54,526 nt of DNA from Paractinoplanes aksuensis. GTDB lineage: Bacteria > Actinomycetota > Actinomycetes > Mycobacteriales > Micromonosporaceae. A program made the position numbers and the translations under genes. Below, piece after piece: positions 23,511-35,331 of this stretch. Location: contig NZ_JAMYJR010000046.1 in NCBI RefSeq assembly GCF_024137025.1, positions 1-54,526 on the forward strand. The letters are read 5' to 3'. Every line of letters starts with the position of its first letter. The stretch's first letter is position 1. The notes below the pieces were generated by a model that was given only the letters and a program-made list of their open reading frames with translations, was not told the DNA's origin and ran no database searches.

Positions 23511-25070
23511 TCACGCGCCGCCGCCCTGACCGGCCAGCTCACGCACGTCGTACTCGGTCTCGAGCCCGGCGACGGCCGCGGTCGCGGCCTCGTCGGTGGC
23601 CGACGGCATCGAGGCCCGCTTGCCGACCCCTTCGAGCAGGTGCTTGCCGATCAGGTTGCCTGCCGGCAGCTCGATCGGATAGTGCCCGTCGAAGCAGGCC
23701 ATGCACAGGCGCGTCTTGGGCTGCTCGGTCGCCTGCACCAACCCGTCCAGGGAAACATAACCCAGGGAGTCGGCGCCGATCGAGCGGCGGATGCCCTCGT
23801 TGTCGAGCCCGTTGGCCAGCAGCTCGGCCCGGGTGGCGAAATCGATGCCGTAGAAGCACGGCCACTTCACCGGCGGCGACGAGATGCGCACGTGCACCTC
23901 GAGCGCCCCGGCCTCGCGCAGCATGCGGACCAGTGCCCGCTGGGTGTTGCCGCGGACGATCGAGTCGTCGACCACGACCAGGCGCTTGCCCCGCACGACC
24001 TCGCGCAGCGGGTTGAGCTTGAGTCGGATGCCGAGCTGGCGAATCGTCTGGGACGGCTGGATGAAGGTGCGGCCGACGTACGCGTTCTTGGTCAGCCCGG
24101 CGCTGAAGGTGATGCCGGATTCCTCGGCGTACCCGATCGCGGCCGGGGTGCCCGACTCGGGCACCGGGATGACCAGGTCGGCCTCGACGGGGTGTTCGCG
24201 GGCCAGCACGCGGCCGATCTCGACGCGGGCCGAGTACATGTTGCGGCCGGCGATCGTCGTGTCGGGGCGGGCCAGATAGACGTACTCGAAAAGGCAGCCC
24301 TTGGGCTCGGGCGCGGCGAACCGGGTGGAGCGCAGGCCGTGCTCGTCGACCGCGAGCATCTCGCCCGGCTCGACCTCGCGCACGAAGCTGGCGCCGACGA
24401 TGTCGAGGGCGGCCGTCTCGCTGGCCACGACCCAGCCCCGCTCCATGCGGCCCAGCACCAGCGGGCGTACGCCCTGGGGGTCGCGGGCGGCATACAGCGT
24501 GTTCTCATCCATGAAGACGAAGCTGAACGCGCCGCGCAGGGTCGGCAGCACCTCGAGCGCGGCGGCCTCGACGGACAGGTCGGGGCGGCTGGCCAGCAGC
24601 GTGGTGACCAGGGCGGTGTCGGAGGTGGCACTGTCGGCTTCGAGGCCGCGCTCGGCGACCTCGCGGGCCATTTCGGCCGTGTTGACCAGGTTGCCGTTGT
24701 GGGCCAGCGCGATCGTCGTGCCGGCTGTGGTGGCCCGGATCGTCGGCTGGGCGTTCTCCCAGTTCGAGCCGCCGGTGGTCGAGTAGCGGGTGTGCCCGAT
24801 CGCGAGGTGGCCGCGCAGGCTGGCCAGGGTGGGCTCGTCGAACACCTGGGACACCAGGCCGAGATCCTTGTAGACCACCACGCCCGAGCCGTCACTCACC
24901 GCGATGCCCGCCGCCTCCTGGCCACGGTGCTGAAGAGCAAAGAGCCCGAAGTAGGTGAGTTTCGCGACCTCTTCCTCGGGGGCCCAGACGCCGAAGACGC
25001 CACAGGCATCCTGGGGGCCGCGCTCCTGGGGGTCGAGATCGTCGGTCAACCGGCCGTCGCCTCGGGGCAC
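23511..25070 (-). CDS. purF: Amidophosphoribosyltransferase PurF
   Basis: About 519 residues; first committed step of purine synthesis, PRPP plus glutamine to phosphoribosylamine. A short propeptide precedes the catalytic N-terminal cysteine in DACGVFG. The glutaminase half has FALQHRGQEAAGI and HNGNLVN, and the PRTase half has the PRPP loop VVVDDSIVRGNT. I prefer GTG at 25070 because AGGGAG lies 6 nt upstream; an ATG at 25085 would place that site inside the gene. A -10-like TACACT (25119-25124) lies upstream on this strand. Confidence 0.95.
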   Translation of the reverse strand: MPRGDGRLTDDLDPQERGPQDACGVFGVWAPEEEVAKLTYFGLFALQHRGQEAAGIAVSDGSGVVVYKDLGLVSQVFDEPTLASLRGHLAIGHTRYSTTGGSNWENAQPTIRATTAGTTIALAHNGNLVNTAEMAREVAERGLEADSATSDTALVTTLLASRPDLSVEAAALEVLPTLRGAFSFVFMDENTLYAARDPQGVRPLVLGRMERGWVVASETAALDIVGASFVREVEPGEMLAVDEHGLRSTRFAAPEPKGCLFEYVYLARPDTTIAGRNMYSARVEIGRVLAREHPVEADLVIPVPESGTPAAIGYAEESGITFSAGLTKNAYVGRTFIQPSQTIRQLGIRLKLNPLREVVRGKRLVVVDDSIVRGNTQRALVRMLREAGALEVHVRISSPPVKWPCFYGIDFATRAELLANGLDNEGIRRSIGADSLGYVSLDGLVQATEQPKTRLCMACFDGHYPIELPAGNLIGKHLLEGVGKRASMPSATDEAATAAVAGLETEYDVRELAGQGGGA

Positions 25071-25152
25071 GTGTAGCTCCCTCATGCTGGTGTGCTCGTA
25101 ACTGCCGTCCGACCGCCCAGTGTACGCGAGCCGGCGGGTACTGACTCCGCAG

Positions 25153-25524
25153 CTAATCGGCCTCGCGACCGGTTAGCGGAAGGTATTCGGTCAGATCCGT
25201 TCGGATACCGCTCGCGCGCAGCCGGCCGTCACGCACCGCATCGGCCCAGGTCATACGCTGCGTGGCCACAAGCAGCCAGGTGATCGGGTCCGCTTCGACC
25301 ACATTGGGCGGAGTGCCGCGGGTGTGCCTGGGACCAGGAACACACTGAATCGCACCGAACGGCGGAATTCGGACCTCCACCGATCGGCCAGGCGCCTTCC
25401 GGGACAACTCGGCCAGCAGCGCTCGCACAGCGTCACGCTGCACTGATCTCTCGGGTTCGACGCCTCGGTCGAGCGCGTCCAACGCTTCTTTCACGGACTC
25501 GGATTTATTGTGCGCAGGGGACAC
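25153..25524 (-). CDS. Sterol-carrier-family protein
   Basis: 123 residues, small soluble protein of the actinobacterial sterol-carrier family. Conserved portions are GRSVEVRIPPFGAIQCVPGPRHTRGTPPNVVEADPITWLLVATQRMTWADAV and GIRTDLTEYLPL. It is a lipid-binding fold with unknown ligand. It lies upstream of purF on the same strand with 82 bp between, a neighbourhood also seen in Streptomyces as I recall. Confidence 0.8.
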   Translation of the reverse strand: MSPAHNKSESVKEALDALDRGVEPERSVQRDAVRALLAELSRKAPGRSVEVRIPPFGAIQCVPGPRHTRGTPPNVVEADPITWLLVATQRMTWADAVRDGRLRASGIRTDLTEYLPLTGREAD

Positions 25525-25681
25525 GTCGGGACGATACGACTCGCTTCAGCGAGATTGGTACGCGGCCCTGGGTCGCGCGATGGACGTGTGACAAGGCATA
25601 GTGGCCGACGGTGTTTTAGTCGCGGGATGTAACCGGCCACCCTTGAACGGCCGGGAGGACCGTGCGACCGGAAGGCGGTGG

Positions 25682-27577
25682 ATGGTGACGACGCACCTAC
25701 GAGCCCGGGTGGCCCAGGCCGGTGCGTTACTGGCGGTGGTGCTGGGCGGAGTTTTCGTCGCGCCCGCAGTGGCGCTCGCCGAACCGCCGAACGTGCAGAT
25801 CACCGACCTGCAGACCGAGGTTCTCTCGGGCGGCCGGCTGACCATGCAGTTCTCGGTCGCCGAGGGCAACGGCAGCCAGATCCCGGTCCCGGCGCAGATC
25901 AACGTCAACGGCGGCGGCATGGACTGCCGGGGCGGCGACTGCAGCCGGCGTACCACGGTCGACGGCAACGGACGCCAGTTCTCCGTGCAACTCACCGCAC
26001 CCAATGTCAACGCCGGTGAGACGCGTCAGGTAACGGTCGAGATCCGGGCCGAGGTCCAGGGCGAGCGGCCGGGCCAGGCTTCCCAGCAGATCACCATCAA
26101 GGGGCCGGACCGTCCACAGTCCGTGCGCCAGGTCTCCGGTCGCATCAAGGACCAGGACGGCAAGGCGATCGCGGGTGCCATCGTCGGCATGGAGGACAGC
26201 GTCGGCAAGGTCTTCCGGGGCAGCTCCGACGGCTCGGGGCAGTTCTCGTTCACCTCGAGCGACAGTAACCCGATCGCGCCCGGGCGCATCTCCGTCGGCG
26301 CCGGCAAGGACGGCTTCGAAGAGGCCACGGTCCAGCGTGAGGCCCAGGCCGGCCAGAACCTGACCATCTCACTGACGCTGAAGTCGACAGCGGTCCCGAC
26401 CAAGTCGCCGACCCCGACGCCGAGCGCGTCGCCGACCAGCGCCACGCCCACCGAAGAGGTGAGCGAAGAGGCGGCGCCGGAAGACACCGCGCCGGCTCAG
26501 CAAGAGACCGACCAGGCCGCGTCCACCGAGGACAGCGGCGGCTCGATGCTCTACATCATCATCGGCGTCCTGCTGGTGGCGGCCGGTATCGGCGCGATCG
26601 TGCTGGTCGTGCTGCGCCGCCGTAACAGCGGCAACGACGACGGTGACGACGACCCGACCGGCCTGTCCGGTTCGGGCGGCGCGGTGCCGCCGAGCCGTGG
26701 CGGGTTCACCGACGCGACCCGCGTCGGCGCGCCGGTCGGCGGCGGGCGCAACGACGCCACGATGATCGCTCCGGCCCCGCGGTCGGCGGCCATGGCGGAC
26801 GCGCCGACCGTTATCCACCGCCCGGTGCCCGCGGCCGAGGACGAGTTCCCCGACCCCTACGGCGCTCCGCTGCCCCAGCCGGGTGGCTTCGCCGGTGCGG
26901 CGGCCGGCGGCTGGGACCAGGGCGGAAACCAGTACGGCAACGGCACCCAGCAGTACGGCGGCGGGGGCACGCAGCAGTACGGCGGCGCTCAGCAGCAGCC
27001 GTACGGCGAGGCGACCTCGTACGGCCGCCCGCCCGAGAACGACGGCTACGGCGGCGGCGCTCAGCAGGGCGGCAACTACGGAGCGTACGGCGAGGCCACC
27101 GGTATGTACCGGCCCGAGGCCGACGCCGACGGTGGCTACGGCGACCAGCAGTACGGCCAGGGCACCCAGCAGTACGACGGCGGCCAGTACGGCGCCGAGG
27201 CCGGTGGCGGCTACCAGGCCGGCGGTTACGGACAAGAGCCGGCCGATCAGGGCGGCTACGGATCGTGGGGGGCCGCGGGCGACGGCCTCGACAACAACAA
27301 CGGCTACGGCCCGCAGCAGGTCGGCGGCCAGCAGTACGGCGGTCAGGGCGGCCAGTACGGCGGCGGCACCCAGCAGTACGGCGGCGGCCAGGACGGCCAG
27401 CAGTACGGCGGCTACGACCAGGGCTACCAGGCCGGTCAGCAGGGCGGCTACGACCAGGGTTACCAGCAGGGCGGTTACGACGACCGCGCCGGCTACGACG
27501 ACCAGCAGCAGCACGGCAACCAGCGCGGTGGCCGCCAGGACGCGCCGAACCCACGGCGCGGCAACCACGACTACTGA
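25682..27577 (+). CDS. Secreted/membrane protein with carboxypeptidase-regulatory-like domain and Gly/Tyr/Gln-rich cytosolic tail
   Basis: 631 residues. Signal peptide 1-33 (cleavage after ALA), an extracellular part with a beta-sandwich repeat (about 148-235: VSGRIKDQDGKAIAGAIVGMEDS), a Ser/Thr/Pro linker (about 235-287), one transmembrane helix 289-311 (MLYIIIGVLLVAAGIGAIVLVVL) followed by RRR, and a cytosolic tail of about 320 residues. The last ~220 residues are low complexity, with many QQYGG, QYGQ and GGYDQ units, resembling prion-like tails. GGAAGG precedes the ATG at 25682. Function unknown; a scaffold or phase-separating role is inference. Confidence 0.8.
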   Translation: MVTTHLRARVAQAGALLAVVLGGVFVAPAVALAEPPNVQITDLQTEVLSGGRLTMQFSVAEGNGSQIPVPAQINVNGGGMDCRGGDCSRRTTVDGNGRQFSVQLTAPNVNAGETRQVTVEIRAEVQGERPGQASQQITIKGPDRPQSVRQVSGRIKDQDGKAIAGAIVGMEDSVGKVFRGSSDGSGQFSFTSSDSNPIAPGRISVGAGKDGFEEATVQREAQAGQNLTISLTLKSTAVPTKSPTPTPSASPTSATPTEEVSEEAAPEDTAPAQQETDQAASTEDSGGSMLYIIIGVLLVAAGIGAIVLVVLRRRNSGNDDGDDDPTGLSGSGGAVPPSRGGFTDATRVGAPVGGGRNDATMIAPAPRSAAMADAPTVIHRPVPAAEDEFPDPYGAPLPQPGGFAGAAAGGWDQGGNQYGNGTQQYGGGGTQQYGGAQQQPYGEATSYGRPPENDGYGGGAQQGGNYGAYGEATGMYRPEADADGGYGDQQYGQGTQQYDGGQYGAEAGGGYQAGGYGQEPADQGGYGSWGAAGDGLDNNNGYGPQQVGGQQYGGQGGQYGGGTQQYGGGQDGQQYGGYDQGYQAGQQGGYDQGYQQGGYDDRAGYDDQQQHGNQRGGRQDAPNPRRGNHDY

Positions 27578-27589
27578 GTCTGAAGCACC

Positions 27590-27627
27590 AAAAGAGCCGG
27601 CCAGCGGATTCGCTGGCCGGCTCTTTT
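27590..27627. terminator. Bidirectional terminator between the membrane-protein gene and purL
   Basis: A perfect 17-bp stem starts AAAAGAGCCGGCC and closes with GGCCGGCTCTTTT around a GATT loop. The A and T ends give U tracts on both strands, and it sits between two convergent genes. Confidence 0.9.
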
Positions 27628-27638
27628 GTGTCTGACTG

Positions 27639-30199
<2,561 letters not shown>

Positions 30200-30200
<1 letters not shown>

Positions 30201-30901
30201 TACTGGTGTCCCCCTGCGTTGACGCCCGCGGACGACCCGGCCAGGGCCCGCAGGACAGAGGTGAAGAAGCCGAGGCCGTCGAGGGACGGGCCGGTCAGCG
30301 CCTCCACCGCGTGTTCCGGATGCGGCATGATGCCGACGACGTTGCCGGCCTCGTTGGTGATCGCGGCGATGTCGCGCTGCGAACCGTTCGGATTGCCGCG
30401 GATGTAGCGCGCGACCACGCGGCCCTCGGCCTCGAGCTGGTCGAGCGTGCGCTCGTCGGCGACGTAACAACCCTCGCCGTTCTTCACCGGGATCAGGATC
30501 TCTTGCCCGCCGGTGAAGGAGTTGGTCCAGGCCGTGTTCGTCGACTCGACGCGCAGGTATTGGTCGCGGTTGCGGAAGTGCAGATGCTGGTTGCGGGTCA
30601 GCGCGCCGGGCAGCAGGTGCGCCTCGCAGAGGATCTGGAAGCCGTTGCAGATGCCGAGCACCGGCAGACCGCCGCGGGCGGCGTCGATGATCGAATCCAT
30701 GGCCGGGGCGAACCGGGCGATGGCGCCGCACCGCAGGGCGTCGCCGTAGGAGAAACCGCCGGGCAGGACCACGGCGTCGACGCCGTGCAGGTCGGCATCG
30801 CCGTGCCAGAGGCGGACGACGTCGGCGCCGGCGATGCGCGCGGCGCGGGCCGCGTCCCCGTCGTCGAGCGAACCCGGGAAGGTGACCACACCGATGCGCA
30901 T
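30200..30901 (-). CDS. purQ: Phosphoribosylformylglycinamidine synthase, glutaminase subunit PurQ
   Basis: 233 residues, class I glutamine amidotransferase. It begins RIGVVTFPGSLDDGDAARAARIAGA. The nucleophile is the Cys of VLGICNGFQIL, and the catalytic His-Glu pair is in IMPHPEHA. It supplies ammonia to PurL. It starts two bases after the purS stop and ends overlapping purL. Confidence 0.96.
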
Positions 30902-30903
30902 GG

Positions 30904-31161
30904 TCAGGCGACCTCCGCCGTCGCGTCCTCGTGGACGTGGATGGTGAAGTCTTCGATCACCGGGTTGGCGAGCAGCTTGTCGGCGATCTCGCGGGCCCGA
31001 TCGAGGTCGGGCGCACCGGCGAACTCGATCTCGATCCGCCGGCCGATGCGGACGGACGAGACATCGGTGACGCCGAGCCTGGGCAGCGCGTTCGCGACCG
31101 CCTGGCCCTGCGGATCGAGGATCTCCGGCTTGAGCATGACGTCGACCACGACGCGAGCCAC
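30904..31161 (-). CDS. purS: Phosphoribosylformylglycinamidine synthase subunit PurS
   Basis: 85 residues, the small bridging subunit of the PurLQS complex. VARVVVDVMLKPEILDPQGQAVANALPRLG is the family signature. AGGAG lies 5 nt before the GTG at 31161; the GTG at 31167 lies inside that site and is less likely. It is the first gene of purS-purQ-purL. Confidence 0.95.
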   Translation of the reverse strand: MARVVVDVMLKPEILDPQGQAVANALPRLGVTDVSSVRIGRRIEIEFAGAPDLDRAREIADKLLANPVIEDFTIHVHEDATAEVA

Positions 31162-31167
31162 GGGCAC

Positions 31168-31494
31168 TCCTGACTGATAGGTGTAAGCACGTGGAGCCTA
31201 CCTTGCGAACCACGCCACAGGTTTCTCGGCCGGTGTCGCGCACGCGACCCCCGGGCCGCTGAGCAGCCAACTCGCCGGTGATCTCAACCACTGCTCGATC
31301 AAAACTTCAAGCACTGTCGGTGTCATCACACGGTGATAGGAGCGAACTGGATTCTTGGCGGCCGGCGCCACGGGCCCTACGGTCGGCTCATCGATCTCCA
31401 TCAGACCGGGCGGCGGTCGCCCCACTGCCGCCCGGCAACGGATTCCGCCGGGGCGCGGCGTGACCCACGTCTCCGCCGTGCCCCAGCGGCAGAC
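31168..31494. other. Intergenic region purB to purS
   Basis: 327 bp without a convincing gene. It must contain the purS promoter, which I cannot define. ATCAC-ACG-GTGAT (31325-31337) is a small inverted repeat. The hairpin after purB is listed separately. Confidence 0.4.
31406..31435 (-). terminator. Hairpin downstream of purB
   Basis: CCGGGCGG and CCGCCCGG arms pair around a 14-nt loop, about 60 bp beyond the purB stop. No T run, so termination strength is uncertain. Confidence 0.4.
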
Positions 31495-32916
31495 TCAGAG
31501 AATCGGCGCCGGCGCGTACTTCGCGGCGTCCGGGTGAGCCGCGACGATCGTGGCGACCCGGTCGGCCACAGCCCGCACCTGTGACGGCGCGGCCCCGACG
31601 AACGCGGCCCGGTCGGCCACCAGGGTGTCGATCTCGGCCCGGGTCAGGCCGAGGCGGCCGTCGGCGGCGAGCCGGTCGAACAGGTCGTTGACGGTGGCCC
31701 CCTTCTCGCGCATGGCCAGCGCAACCGCGACGGCGTGCTCCTTGATCACCTCGTGCGCGACCTCGCGGCCGACCCCCTTGCGGACCGCCGCCACCAGGAT
31801 CTTGGTGGTGGCGAGGAACGGCAGGAACCGGTCGAGCTCGCGGGCGATCACCGCCGGGTAGGCGCCGAACTCGTCGAGCACGGTGAGGAAGGTCTGGAAC
31901 AGACCGTCGGTGGCGAAGAACGCGTCGGGCAGGGCGACCCGGCGGACCACCGAGCACGAGACGTCGCCCTCGTTCCACTGGTCGCCGGCCAGCTCGCCGA
32001 CCATCGACAGGTAGCCGCGGACGATCACGGCCAGGCCGTTGACCCGCTCCGACGAGCGCGTGTTCATCTTGTGCGGCATCGCCGACGAGCCGACCTGGCC
32101 CGGCTTGAAGCCCTCGGTCACCAGTTCCTGCCCGACCATCAGCCGGACCGTCGTGGCCAGCGAGGACGGGCCGGCGACGATCTGGGCCAGCGCCGACACC
32201 ACGTCGAAGTCGAGCGAGCGCGGGTAGACCTGGCCGACGCTGCTGAGCACCCGCTCGAAGCCCAGGTGACCGGCGACGCGCCGCTCGAGGGCGCCGAGCG
32301 CGTCGAAGTCGCCGTCGAGCAGGTCGAGCTGGTCGGCGGCCGTGCCGACCGGACCCTTGATGCCGCGCAGGGGATACCGGGCGATCAGGTCGTCGAGACG
32401 TTCGTACGCAATGAGCAGCTCTTCGGCGGCCGAGGCGAACCGCTTGCCGAGCGTGGTCGCCTGGGCCGCGACGTTGTGCGAGCGGCCGGTCATCACGAGG
32501 TCGGAGTACTCGACCGCGCGCTCGGTGAGCCGGGCCAGGGCAGCGATCACGCGGGCCCGGATCAGCTCGAGCGAGGCCTTGATCTGCAGCTGCTCGACGT
32601 TCTCGGTCAGGTCGCGCGACGTCATTCCCTTGTGGATCTGCTCGAAGCCGGCCAGCGCGCTGAACTCTTCGATGCGGGCCTTGACGTCGTGGCGGGTCAC
32701 CCGCTCACGGTCGGCGATCGAACCCAGGTCGACCTGGTCGAGCACCGACTCATACGCCTCGACGGCGCCCTCGGGCACGGCCACGCCGAGATCACGCTGA
32801 GCCTTGAGGACGGCCAGCCAGAGCCGGCGCTCCATGCGGATCTTTTCTTCCGGCGACCACAGGGCCACCAGGTCGGACGAGGCGTAGCGAGCGGCGAGCA
32901 CGTTCGGGATGGTCAC
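31495..32916 (-). CDS. purB: Adenylosuccinate lyase PurB
   Basis: 473 residues, fumarase/aspartase superfamily. It cleaves SAICAR and adenylosuccinate, releasing fumarate. The family signature is GSSAMPHKMNTRSSERVNGL, whose flexible loop holds the catalytic Ser. The conserved HKGMTSRDLTENVEQLQI and MTGRSHNVAAQATTLGKR are present. The GTG start overlaps the upstream MFS stop as GTGA, so it may be read with the transporter operon. Confidence 0.95.
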   Translation of the reverse strand: MTIPNVLAARYASSDLVALWSPEEKIRMERRLWLAVLKAQRDLGVAVPEGAVEAYESVLDQVDLGSIADRERVTRHDVKARIEEFSALAGFEQIHKGMTSRDLTENVEQLQIKASLELIRARVIAALARLTERAVEYSDLVMTGRSHNVAAQATTLGKRFASAAEELLIAYERLDDLIARYPLRGIKGPVGTAADQLDLLDGDFDALGALERRVAGHLGFERVLSSVGQVYPRSLDFDVVSALAQIVAGPSSLATTVRLMVGQELVTEGFKPGQVGSSAMPHKMNTRSSERVNGLAVIVRGYLSMVGELAGDQWNEGDVSCSVVRRVALPDAFFATDGLFQTFLTVLDEFGAYPAVIARELDRFLPFLATTKILVAAVRKGVGREVAHEVIKEHAVAVALAMREKGATVNDLFDRLAADGRLGLTRAEIDTLVADRAAFVGAAPSQVRAVADRVATIVAAHPDAAKYAPAPIL

Positions 32917-34217
32917 GCCACCGATTGTTTCACGGCACCGGTCTCGGGCTCCGGCAGCTTGTGCGGCAGGGTGCGCACGTCCCGGCTCAGCAGCATGAAG
33001 ATCACCGCGGCCGTCATCAGCACGGCCGCGCCGACCAGCGTCGACTCGAGCCCCACAGCCTGCGCGATCGGACCCACGGCCATCTGGCCGACCGGGATCG
33101 CGACAAAAGAACCGACCATGTCGTACGAGTACACGCGCGCGAGTTTGTCGGCCGGGATGTGCTCCTGCATCGTCGTCTCCCACGCGATGCCGAACTGCTC
33201 GACCATCAGGCCCGCCACCAGTGCGCCCCCGATGAGCAGCCAGAGGTGCGGATAGACGCCGAGGATCACGACCGGCAGCGACATGAACAGGGTGCTGAAC
33301 ACGCCGAAGAACAGCAGCCGCCGCATCCGCAGCCGGATCGCCAGCAGCGCGCCGACGATCATGCCGAGCGTCTCGGCCGCCAGCACCAGGCCCCACGCGC
33401 GGCGCCCGATCGCTTCGTCGGCCACGACCGGCCCCAGCACGAACAGCGAGCCGCTCCAGGCCGCGTTGAGCACGCAGAACCCGGCGACCACGACCCAGAG
33501 CCACGTGCGCGAACGGAACTCGGTCCACCCCGTACGCAGGTCGGCGAAGATGTTGGGCCGGGACGGCTCGACCGCGGCCTCACCGGGGGTCTGCTCGTCG
33601 CCGATGACACCGGGCGCGGGTTCGGCCTGGACCGGCGGCGGCACCCGTAGGAATGCGAAGAGCACGGCGCTGACCAGGAAGGTGACCGAGTCGACGGCGA
33701 TGCCCCAGCCCGGGTTGGTCGCGGCCACCACGATGCCGGCCAGCGGCGCCCCCAGCACGGCGGCCGTGTTGAGCGCGACCCGGTTGAGCCCGTTGGCCTG
33801 CTGCCGGATGTCGGCCGGGACGATCTGGGGCAGGATCGACGAGGTCGCGGGCAGGGCGAGCGCGCCGACCATGCCGTTGACGGCCGAGATGACGATGAGC
33901 AGCGGAATGTTGGCCGTGCCGGTGAGCACGAGCGTGGCCACGATCGCCTGCGTCACGAAGGCGGCCAGGCTGGCCCCGACCATCAGCAGGTGTTTGGGCA
34001 TCCGGTCGGCCAGCACCCCGCCGAACAGCAGGAAGATGACGTTGACCAGGGTGCGGGCGCCGACCACGAGCCCCAGGTCGGTGGCCGAGCCGGTCAGGTC
34101 GAGCACGGCGAAGGCGAGCGCGATCGGCGCGAACGAGTTGCCCAGCGCGTTGATCGTGCGACCGCCGAGGAGCAGGCGGAACGCCGGTATGCGCAGCGGC
34201 GCGAGGGCCGTGTTCAT
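32913..34217 (-). CDS. MFS transporter
   Basis: 434 residues, about 12 transmembrane helices with a ~40-residue cytosolic loop in the middle (near EPAPGVIGDEQTPGE). N-terminal MNTALAPLRIPAFRLLLGGRTINALGNSFAPIALAFAV is typical of MFS exporters of the MefA/ENTS kind. A drug or metabolite efflux role is likely, substrate unknown. Its start overlaps the ArsR-type regulator stop as ATGA, implying control by that regulator. Confidence 0.88.
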   Translation of the reverse strand: MNTALAPLRIPAFRLLLGGRTINALGNSFAPIALAFAVLDLTGSATDLGLVVGARTLVNVIFLLFGGVLADRMPKHLLMVGASLAAFVTQAIVATLVLTGTANIPLLIVISAVNGMVGALALPATSSILPQIVPADIRQQANGLNRVALNTAAVLGAPLAGIVVAATNPGWGIAVDSVTFLVSAVLFAFLRVPPPVQAEPAPGVIGDEQTPGEAAVEPSRPNIFADLRTGWTEFRSRTWLWVVVAGFCVLNAAWSGSLFVLGPVVADEAIGRRAWGLVLAAETLGMIVGALLAIRLRMRRLLFFGVFSTLFMSLPVVILGVYPHLWLLIGGALVAGLMVEQFGIAWETTMQEHIPADKLARVYSYDMVGSFVAIPVGQMAVGPIAQAVGLESTLVGAAVLMTAAVIFMLLSRDVRTLPHKLPEPETGAVKQSVA

Positions 34218-34744
34218 CAGAACTCCATCTCGAACATCGCGACGGTGGTGCTGGTGCGAATGGTGCCGGGAGTGTTCGGCGGCTGAGCCGCCTCGTGCAG
34301 CTCGCGCAGCGCCACGGCGATCGTGTCGTGCAGCTCGCGCCATTTAACGGGATCGATCCAGAACTCGCCGTCCCCCAGCACGGCCGGCGCCGACTTGCTC
34401 TCGGCGGTCGACCATCGGCCCTGCGCCGCGCGCCGGACGAGCTCGTGGCCGACCGCGGCGAAGAGGGCGCCCTTTTCTGCGGCCGATTCCGGCGCGCTGT
34501 CACTGGATGGGTAGTAGCGGTAGCGCTTGGCCACGCCACCCCGAATCTTCTCTTCACCGGCCAGGGCGATCAGATTGGCGGCGAACAGGTTGCGCAGGTG
34601 ATAGCTGGCGTTGGCATGGGTGAGCCCCAGCTCACGGGCCACGTCGGCCGCCGTGAGCGCGTTGCCGGTCAGCAGGGCCAGGATGCGGAGGCGGACCGGA
34701 TGGGCCATCGCCCGCATCGCGCCACTCTCATCTCCCAAAGACAT
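34217..34744 (-). CDS. ArsR-type winged-helix transcriptional regulator
   Basis: 175 residues. N-terminal winged helix: MRAMAHPVRLRILALLTGNALTAADVARELGLTHANASYHLRNLFAANLI (about 10-60). It lacks the CVC metal motif of true arsenic sensors, so a small organic ligand or redox signal is likelier. A TAGACT box lies 7 nt before the ATG with no ribosome site, implying a leaderless mRNA. The coupled MFS gene downstream is the probable target. Confidence 0.87.
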   Translation of the reverse strand: MSLGDESGAMRAMAHPVRLRILALLTGNALTAADVARELGLTHANASYHLRNLFAANLIALAGEEKIRGGVAKRYRYYPSSDSAPESAAEKGALFAAVGHELVRRAAQGRWSTAESKSAPAVLGDGEFWIDPVKWRELHDTIAVALRELHEAAQPPNTPGTIRTSTTVAMFEMEF

Positions 34745-34751
34745 GTTGGGG

Positions 34752-34787
34752 AGTCTAGGGCGCGGCGAGCCAACTGTCCAATAGTTG
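34752..34787 (-). promoter_or_regulatory. Promoter with overlapping palindromic operator of the ArsR-MFS operon
   Basis: On the minus strand TTGGAC (34776-34781) and TAGACT (34752-34757) are 18 bp apart. The -35 box sits in the centre of CAACT-N7-AGTTG (34771-34787), a perfect 17-bp inverted repeat. A repressor bound there would block RNA polymerase, so autorepression is a good guess. Confidence 0.6.
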
Positions 34788-34874
34788 TTTGGGAGTGGCA
34801 CACTGCACGCGACGGCGGCTCAGCCGCTAAAGTTACCGACGAGTAGGTCGACTCAGCCTGAAAGGTCCTCACCG

Positions 34875-35327
34875 ATGACTGATTTCAACCCGGACTCGCT
34901 CGCCGACATCGGCCCGAAGGAGTTCGCACAGCTCGTCAAGGCCACGCCGGACGCCAAACTGGCCGAGGTCATGGGCGGCGACTCCCGCGCCAAGATCCTC
35001 GACGAGGTCTTCAACCGCATGCCCACCCTGTTCCGCCCCGAGAAGGCCGGCAACACCAGCGCGGTCATCCACTGGATCATCACCGGCGGCGCCGGTGGCG
35101 CGAGCGACACCTACGAGACGGTGATCGAGAACGGCGCCTGCACCGTCACCAACCAGCCGGTCCGCGAGCCCAAGCTGGCCATGACCATGGACCCGGTGAC
35201 CTTCCTCAAGGTCGTCTCGGGCGACGGCAACCCGATGATGATGTTCATGACCGGCAAGATCAAGGCCAAGGGCGACCTTGGCCTGGCGGCCAACGTGGCC
35301 AAGCTCTTCGACATCCCGAAGGCCTGA
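34875..35327 (+). CDS. SCP2 sterol-binding-like protein
   Basis: 150 residues, SCP2 fold. Core AKILDEVFNRMPTLFRPEKAGNTSAVIHWIITGGAGGASDTYETVIENGACTV followed by DPVTFLKVVSGDGNPMMMFMTGKIKAKGDLGLAANVAKLF. The Met-rich loop and GKIKAKGD strand are typical of lipid-binding SCP2 proteins. It probably binds a hydrophobic ligand in the cytosol. AAAGGT precedes the ATG by about 8 nt. It is convergent with purD. Confidence 0.87.
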   Translation: MTDFNPDSLADIGPKEFAQLVKATPDAKLAEVMGGDSRAKILDEVFNRMPTLFRPEKAGNTSAVIHWIITGGAGGASDTYETVIENGACTVTNQPVREPKLAMTMDPVTFLKVVSGDGNPMMMFMTGKIKAKGDLGLAANVAKLFDIPKA

Positions 35328-35331
35328 GTAG

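Noticed and set aside
21149..24016. 955-residue plus-strand open frame opposite the rSAM, purM and purF genes
   Set aside because: It spans three well-supported minus-strand genes and has the low-complexity composition of a shadow frame.
31198..31425. 75-residue frame between purB and purS
   Set aside because: No ribosome site, no domain and unfavourable codon use; the region is better read as intergenic.
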